From: Lineus longissimus
Lineage: Eukaryota > Nemertea > Pilidiophora > Heteronemertea > Lineidae
Length of the DNA stretch: 64,000 nt
Assembly: GCF_910592395.1 (NCBI RefSeq)
Contig: NC_088318.1
Span: forward strand, 4,672,756 to 4,736,755
Reading direction: 5' to 3'
The translations under genes were made by a program, and so were the position numbers. Positions within the stretch are counted from its first letter, which is position 1. The number at the start of each line of letters is the position of its first letter. The notes beneath the pieces were generated by a model. That model worked only from the letters and a program-made list of their open reading frames with translations. It ran no database searches and had not been told where the DNA came from. This document shows, piece by piece, positions 59,101-64,000 of the stretch.

Positions 59101-61581
59101 CTGCAGCATGTTTGGTCCTTCGTACAGGCAGTCGTTCAGAGATGGAGATCCGCTGCTTGCATCAAACACGATCCTGACGGGTGTGGTCTCACTGTCTCGT
59201 AGGACTGGGAAGTGAGGGACGTAGTAACCTTCGGTGTCAGCTGTAGACTCATGGGAGATTTCAGACACAAAGTCTTTCTCTATGTTTTCACGCATGACAT
59301 TGACGTAGGCATCAATTAAATCTAACTTACGCAATCTTCCCATGACTTGTTTTATTCTCGATTTGCAGGTTTCCAGATTGTTGGGCAGCTCAGGATGGTC
59401 TGTCCTCCATGGCAGGGGCACGTAATATCGGCTATCCTTGTATTGTATTTTGCTCAGGTATTCGTCTTTGAACTTTTGGTCGTATTCCGTGTCGGTGACG
59501 TCACTGGTATGCAAGGCATTGGCTTGTAGGTATGATTCTAAAAAGGCAAGTTCGTTATCCTGGATCGCTACCTTATGAGGTGTAGCTTCACTTGAAGCAG
59601 TGGTGATAATGGTGGGTGTCATTTTTGGCCTCAGCGGTCCAGAGACGAAGCATCCTATATTACTGAACTGGACAGTCGGCCCGTCTCCTTTTACCATGCG
59701 GTTTTCGAGGAATTCGAATGCGAAATCAACTCCTAACATTAAATCGATAGTCAGGGCCCTATCTGAGAAATCATTGGCTAAATCAAGCCCAGCAATATAA
59801 TTATACTCCTGGCAGGCGTCCCAGCCTATCTGAGTGATGGGTTTCACGATTTCATCGTTTGATATGAGGGCCTCGATGGTTTGAATTCCGTCATTTGTTT
59901 TAACGTTGACGTAGGCTGCGTCATAGATGCGTTTGGTGACGTGTCCGGCGAATCCATTCACATTTAGCGGTCTTTTACGGTGGGGTTTCAATCCTAACCT
60001 TGTAGCGGCTTCCTTGCTGATGTAAGTTACCATACTTCCTCTATCGATGAGGACACCGGCGATGGTTTCTTTGTCGTCATTTAGGAGTTTGACTTTCCCG
60101 GTTTCGAGTAGGATGATATCCATTTCCTGTTCTTTGGGTTTAGACTTTTCCTGGTTTTGAGTCTCACTTGGGATGGCATGTGTATTTTCGGTATCCAGTG
60201 GGTTTGCGATTGGCGGTTGTTCCTTTCTAACGGTAACGGTACAATGACTTTGTGGCGCAATGGCACAGCCACTAGTTGCGTGTTGTTGAGAATTATTTCG
60301 AGGCGGGTTTATTCTGGATGAATTGGCGAAATAATCATGCAGACTGGTGTGATGAAACCGGTCGCATGTGCGGCATCTTTTTTGATTTTGACATTCCCGG
60401 TAGAAATGCGGTCCGAGGCAGTTGGAGCAAAGTTTATGTTGACGCACGGCAATGAACTTTTCATGCGCTGGTAGTTTGCACTCGAAAGGGTTATGCGGTC
60501 CTGCACAGAAAGGGCACACTTTTGGTCGGTTGTAGTTTTGCGGCGGTGGTTTAGTATAAGTAGTATTCGGCACACTCACGAACGATTCCACGGAGATCCT
60601 GTTATTTCCTGCGTGAGAATTATTCCTCTGCTGCGTTGCTGTCGTTGGTGTATCCATTCTTTCGCTTATATTCTCTAATTCCTCAGTGAATCGATCCATG
60701 AATTTTTTAACCTGGAAACGGTCTCCTTGACCGGCGGTACCGATTTTCTCGCGCAGAAATTTTGGTAATTTTCTTTCAATGACAGGAACTATAAAGGTTG
60801 CACATTGTTCTATTGATACATCCATATTTTCAAGTGACCGTATGTCACCAAGAATCTTGTTGTGAAATTCCCGGAGGCTGGCGTAGTGACCCCCTGGCGG
60901 AGTTATATCAAGGAGGTTGTAGACGTGAGCTCTCGTTATTTTCCTTGGTTGACCGAATCTGTCTTTCAATAGTTGGATGAGAGCTGGTAGATTTTCTCCG
61001 GACGGGTGTAGTCCGGTGATAGCATCCTTGGCGTTCCCTGTGAGTTGTCCTATTATGTAATTGAATTTTGTAATGTCCGCGTAGTCTCCTTTGATGACGT
61101 CAGCCTCGATGGCGTCCCAGAATGCTGTCCACGCCGTGAATTTACCGTCGAATATCGGTAATTTTAGCTTCGGCAACTGGGCGGTCTTATTCTTCCTTCT
61201 TTCGGTTGTGACATCTGGGCTCGAAGTCGTATTCCGTTTTGTTTGTCGAGCTAACGAATTCTTGACCTTCAGCAGTTTTATTCTACTTTGACTGCGAATT
61301 GCGCTGCTGTCGGTAATTTCCTTGTCGATGGCGTCACTATCTTTCAGGTCGGTTAGTTGCTTCTCAATTTGTTCGTTCATTTCAAGTATCGTCTGGTACA
61401 GATCGTTCATCTCCTCGAGATGTCCCTCCACTTCGGCAATATCATCTTCGCTGATATCTGCGTTTTCGAGAACTGCCGTTGCAGTCCCGAATTCCGTGTC
61501 TAAGGTTCTGAGCCGGACATCCCTTTTTTGTTGTAAGGCGAGAACGCCTTTTTTAAAGTCCTTAGCTTGCTTTTTGGACAT
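56107..61581 (-). CDS. BEL/Pao gag-pol polyprotein (1824 aa)
   Basis: Order by approximate residue: coiled-coil N-terminus (1-90); gag-like DUF1759 region from about 137 (LPKLKLPIFDGKFTAW); CX2C-type zinc knuckles at about 357-415; aspartic protease at about 511; reverse transcriptase (FDASSGSPSLND at about 804, TADIARAF at about 844, YVDN at about 923); RNase H (FCDACP about 1092, KLEL about 1134, TDSEIALYW about 1169); integrase with an HH-CC zinc finger (about 1406-1446) and catalytic D at about 1475 (AVDF) and 1537 (YCDN) with E near 1583; C-terminal DUF5641-type domain at about 1727 (GDVVLVHD). Length and order are typical of BEL/Pao. Oddities: the protease triad reads Asp-Arg-Gly, and the RT box is YVDN rather than YVDD. 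No stops or frameshifts. It encodes the element's particle, protease, replication and integration functions, with no envelope frame seen. Confidence 0.93.
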   Translation of the reverse strand: MSKKQAKDFKKGVLALQQKRDVRLRTLDTEFGTATAVLENADISEDDIAEVEGHLEEMNDLYQTILEMNEQIEKQLTDLKDSDAIDKEITDSSAIRSQSRIKLLKVKNSLARQTKRNTTSSPDVTTERRKNKTAQLPKLKLPIFDGKFTAWTAFWDAIEADVIKGDYADITKFNYIIGQLTGNAKDAITGLHPSGENLPALIQLLKDRFGQPRKITRAHVYNLLDITPPGGHYASLREFHNKILGDIRSLENMDVSIEQCATFIVPVIERKLPKFLREKIGTAGQGDRFQVKKFMDRFTEELENISERMDTPTTATQQRNNSHAGNNRISVESFVSVPNTTYTKPPPQNYNRPKVCPFCAGPHNPFECKLPAHEKFIAVRQHKLCSNCLGPHFYRECQNQKRCRTCDRFHHTSLHDYFANSSRINPPRNNSQQHATSGCAIAPQSHCTVTVRKEQPPIANPLDTENTHAIPSETQNQEKSKPKEQEMDIILLETGKVKLLNDDKETIAGVLIDRGSMVTYISKEAATRLGLKPHRKRPLNVNGFAGHVTKRIYDAAYVNVKTNDGIQTIEALISNDEIVKPITQIGWDACQEYNYIAGLDLANDFSDRALTIDLMLGVDFAFEFLENRMVKGDGPTVQFSNIGCFVSGPLRPKMTPTIITTASSEATPHKVAIQDNELAFLESYLQANALHTSDVTDTEYDQKFKDEYLSKIQYKDSRYYVPLPWRTDHPELPNNLETCKSRIKQVMGRLRKLDLIDAYVNVMRENIEKDFVSEISHESTADTEGYYVPHFPVLRDSETTPVRIVFDASSGSPSLNDCLYEGPNMLQDLNELLMRFRVAKIGLTADIARAFLSVRLMECDRKYVKFLWYKDNDVTKEIVPYACNTIIFGNVSSPFALAITLQKHLAAHADSPVAKDMQNKLYVDNLLTGVDTDEEGLAYYHESRGLLNAAAMHLRQWGSNSEKLTNQIQADGLQTKSNDVGVLGLKWATKSDKLFIAKKELPLPQALTKRIATSLTASVFDPLGLIAPMTVPAKAFVNKLWKQNSNWDENLSSQDQEQWIKIAENLRQVNDVKLPRWLGANTKKPLEIIIFCDACPTTALGCVAYAKQDTTIALLGSKNKVISSKNAHQTVPKLELMAMVMGVEFGDTLRKIYAKDYPAIEITYTTDSEIALYWLKSGKKLKPFVQNRVNIIREKSNPNSWYHVATDENSADILSRGATHEELQRSSWITGPKWLTQPRHTWPLKNIQDKPEIAITLAAGVEMANVFQPASQNINISNVIDINRFSSLQKLLRVTALVTRAFRSGPINRSMLTAEDVNKAEKLWISHIQTTAYADVLTYFQCLHSGRATRFPKRPAIINQLGLFIDKSNIIRCGGRISAADVAPDRKYPILLPHRSYLTTLVIQNAHHTMVHYGVGSTMAHLRNKYWITSMRASVKKVIGRCVICKKVAGRPYLTPVAPPLPEFRINDLTAFKSTAVDFTSHLYVRVNNTTQKVYVCLFTCCTTRGVHLEITPDLTVESFIRSFRRFTSTHSTPSLIYCDNAKTFTGADAELKRLYNIVSSDRFKNHLTDKGIYFKYAPVQASWFAGVHERLIGVTKLALKKTLNKSLVSIDEFQTLIKEIQATINNRPLTYLSADPKELKAITPNNLIYGHDVTLLPNEDMQNESFDPTYAGRDKLEKIAHKRAQLLETFRTRFYDEYLARLRQQHQYELRKQNAKSDVIKLGDVVLVHDKDTPRRKWKLGIIMELHPGIDGLTRSALVRTATGKSNRAIGKLYPLELNVDELIEQTASEKTVLNRNETSRPKRSTADLTRLRIRENLDYYEQ

Positions 61582-61639
61582 CGTGGTTACTCGTTGCGTT
61601 GTGTTGTACTCGTTGCGTTGTGTTGTAGTCGTTGCGTGT

Positions 61640-61658
61640 AATCCTGGTCACGGCACCA
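61640..61658 (-). promoter_or_regulatory. Primer-binding site, tRNA-His type
   Basis: Directly adjacent to the 5' LTR. The minus strand reads TGGTGCCGTGACCAGGATT, which is complementary to a tRNA 3' end reading ...GTCACGGCACCA. That end fits animal tRNA-His; the tRNA identity is from family knowledge. Confidence 0.7.
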
Positions 61659-61930
61659 TGTCATAAATGGCAAGATGATTCCTACACATTTACTAAATGG
61701 GAGTTGCAGCGATCGCAGATCTGATGGCGAACTAAACACGATGGTTTCATACTAACAACTGAATCATCATATCTTTATTTTCCCACAAATGTGGCATATT
61801 ACAGACATCAAAGCAAACTGCGAACGTGAGAAAGTCCTAATCTAGCGCTACCCGTGGCCCCGGGTTAATCTAAAACAGATGTAGATTCTGGCAACGAAGC
61901 TCTGGGTGGTACCATATGCAATATCTGACA
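61659..61930 (-). repeat. BEL/Pao 5' LTR
   Basis: 272 bp, the same as the LTR at 55248-55519. It should carry the element's promoter. It is followed on the minus strand by the primer-binding site and by short cgttgcgttgtgttgta leader repeats (61588-61637). Confidence 0.92.
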
Positions 61931-61935
61931 CTCAG
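61931..61935. repeat. Target-site duplication CTCAG, right
   Basis: Matches 55243-55247. Confidence 0.85.
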
Positions 61936-62039
61936 TATTCACTGATATAAGATCTATCGCAAAGGTGTATTTCTACCCATCAATGTTTTTATTTAAAGAT
62001 AGATTGAGCCGAGTAGGCTACTGTGAACCGCCAAATTAT

Positions 62040-62245
62040 CTTGCTTCCTTATATTTGCGATTTGCTATATTTTCTGAGAAAAGAAAATTTTCATGATTTG
62101 ACTTTGGCTGGGATTAGGAAATTTTCTAAACTTTTGAAAGTCATTTTCTTGAAAATTTCGCGATTTTTTGTTTTTTGGCGAATTTAGATTATTCGCGAAA
62201 TTTGCAAAAACATGACGCACGCGAAAATTTAGCGGCTACCATTAT
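62040..62245 (+). repeat. AT-rich dispersed repeat with TTCGCGAA words, copy 2
   Basis: Same texture and tail (acgcgaaaatttagcggctac) as about 515-695. Approximate bounds. Confidence 0.4.
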
Positions 62246-64000
62246 CAACAGGCCTCGTGTTGATGACAATTAACAGATGGTGATACAGCGGATGTTTCCA
62301 ATGCACTGCATGCTGGGAGTGTTTATTCCTAAGAATAAACTGACCTTATAGAAGTGAAAGTTGAGTGTACGGGTAAATGTTATGGAAAGAGTACGTGTAC
62401 GTACGCATAAGAATAAACTGGTAGACCGTTGTTGAGGCTTCAATGGTTAAATTTACGCAATTCTGATTTGCGCATTTACCAGATGAGTACATAAATTCGA
62501 GTGTTAACCCTTTGTGGGTCAAGATGTTTTCGCTGGGCATTTTACAATATTGATCACAATTATATTGCATTGGGTGAAGATGTTGTAGAGCCTACGTGGC
62601 TGTAAGGACGTTTTGAAGTAGAAAATACTAGGTTTCTTATTCAGGTCTTCGTCAACCAACTGTACCAATTTCGTGTTATTTAGTCTGAATGTTTACGCTC
62701 TGCTTCGGCATAAATTAGATGGAGATATTGTCGAGTTATTTATTGTTCCAGTGTAAAAACTGGTTATTAAAATGTGTTAGCTTTTCTAAATCTTATGTTT
62801 TGTTCAGTTTATTGGTGACACACCTCGCGTATTCGTTGCACAAAACCCCTGCATCATTTTCGCAGACGGTATGAGGCAATTGGTAATTCACATGAAAATG
62901 ATTATTGACGCCAACAGATCATCATCGCCTGTGAACACGATGCAGTCACGTGCACCTACGTACGTCTTCCGCCACCTGCGAATGCAGTGAACCGTACTGT
63001 ACTTCAAATGCCCTAACTGAATCAGCTCCACTATTAGCAGAAAATGGAACAAAATTTCAAGATTTTATATCATGTTACGCATGCGTATGAATGAGTTTGA
63101 GATCTTGTCCATGCGCTTGCGTAACCGGATGCAAAAATCTGGCCCTTTCGTTTCATTTTCTGCCGTTCGTGGCGCTGATTGAAAGTCCTCAAAGGAGTTT
63201 TGCACTGGAGTTGACTTCGAATATCTGTATGACTGGATGAGTTCACGATGGTCTCCACTGACCAGGCGAATGTACAATCGGTGGCTGTTTCTTCACGAGA
63301 TGGCCCACCGGTGATGTCATTATCTGAATCCTGGACGAAGCACTGAGGAGGAGCGCGGATTGGTCGAGGGAAGTCTGGTCTACTCTGATTGGACGAAACT
63401 GAACAGTGGTTGACTGGCCGATCTATCAAAAAAACTGTTGATTAGACTAGATCTGCCAAATGAATCAGACCTGCGCTTCGAAATATCTGGCCCAATTTTT
63501 GAAGGCGAGTAAGTAATATTCCTTCACAGATCTGATTTTCAATGATTCCCTCCAATTCTAAAAGTCATTTTTATTCAGTACATGAACATGGTCACGAGAT
63601 ACGAAGACTATAATTGTAACATCGCAGGTCTTATTTTTGGGCAAAATTCAGTTTTTCAGTTATTTAGCCCATAGCGATGTGCACATCAATGGCGTCATTT
63701 GCGGTGGGTTAAAATCCATATGGCAACCGTATTTTTTTTCTGAAACATCCTGTCATTTTAATAAAGCCTACAGTTGCGTGAAAAAACGCATAATCAACGT
63801 CTCTAAAAACGCACTTTTAAAAATGTTTATATCAAATCGACCTCTCCTTTTACTACATAAAGCAGTGCACATCATGATGTTTCACTGGGAGAAAAAAGCG
63901 GGTACGTCAAGTGTTTAACATAAGTGTCGTATCTATTGTATCAAAGCCAAATTTTATACACCCTCATCTCACAAGTCGAGAAGGTGTCGCACCACTCAAA
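62246..64000. other. Right-hand end, nothing recognised
   Basis: No family resemblance in any frame. 63155-63185 shares a phrase (gtggcgctgatt.aaa.tcctcaaag) with 42260-42290, probably part of a repeat. Confidence 0.4.

Larger units (their letters stand above)
55248..61930 (-). mobile_element. Complete BEL/Pao LTR retrotransposon (6683 bp)
   Basis: Two 272-bp LTRs (55248-55519 and 61659-61930), a 5-bp CTCAG duplication, a primer-binding site next to the 5' LTR and a single gag-pol frame of 1824 codons. The 5' LTR is the right-hand one because the element is transcribed on the minus strand. Between the stop and the 3' LTR lie about 590 bp of non-coding sequence. The LTRs read as identical by eye, which points to a recent insertion. 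Confidence 0.93.

Noticed and set aside
63070-63429. 119-codon minus-strand frame
   Set aside because: Part overlaps a phrase repeated at 42260-42290, so it is probably repeat sequence.

Overview
The window is animal nuclear DNA. Its genes are split by GT-AG introns, and it carries many short inverted-repeat elements, a BEL/Pao retrotransposon, a Helitron remnant and SINE-like copies. The gene families (a ZP-domain membrane protein, a multi-CTLD protein, an SLC17 carrier, a FoxL1-type forkhead) and the frequent ACATGTA-type words fit a marine invertebrate bilaterian. The species cannot be named from the sequence alone.

Layout, left to right. Positions 1-2359 (minus strand) hold the 5' two coding exons of a secreted or membrane protein with tandem C-type lectin-like domains; the gene runs off the left edge. 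Positions 6744-20306 (minus) hold a 12-exon gene that I assembled from splice signals and phase. Its 724-residue product has a signal peptide, a run of cysteine-rich EB/EGF-like modules, a ZP domain, a furin-type RRKR site, a transmembrane helix and a short tail. Every exon phase matches and the spliced length is an exact multiple of three. Positions 24842-39589 (plus) hold a 12-exon SLC17 (sialin/VGLUT superfamily) transporter of 511 residues, also phase-consistent throughout. It diverges from the ZP gene across about 4.5 kb. Positions 40098-40441 carry a decayed cytosolic sulfotransferase C-terminus. Positions 43188-44054 (minus) may be the last two exons of an unrecognised gene. A 32-bp minisatellite lies at 49108-49985. 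An intronless FoxL1-like gene is at 51993-53297 (plus). A structurally complete BEL/Pao element in minus orientation occupies 55248-61930, with LTRs that read as identical, a CTCAG target duplication and one 1824-codon gag-pol frame. The remainder, to 64000, has no recognisable gene.

The unrelated genes do not form an operon or pathway. The CTLD and ZP genes are adjacent, co-oriented and both encode extracellular-facing proteins; any functional link is conjecture. Much of the intron and intergenic space is taken up by small transposon families present in several copies within this one window: the CCGGTGTA, AATAGCAT, CCGCGAGAT and CTTAGAAA families, plus single foldback elements and 5S-like and tRNA-like SINE copies. 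I found no convincing new multi-gene system. The most interesting items are the ZP/EB-module protein, the SLC17 carrier that lacks a conserved TM4 glutamate, the paired corepressor motifs in the Fox protein, and the young BEL element with a non-canonical protease triad.
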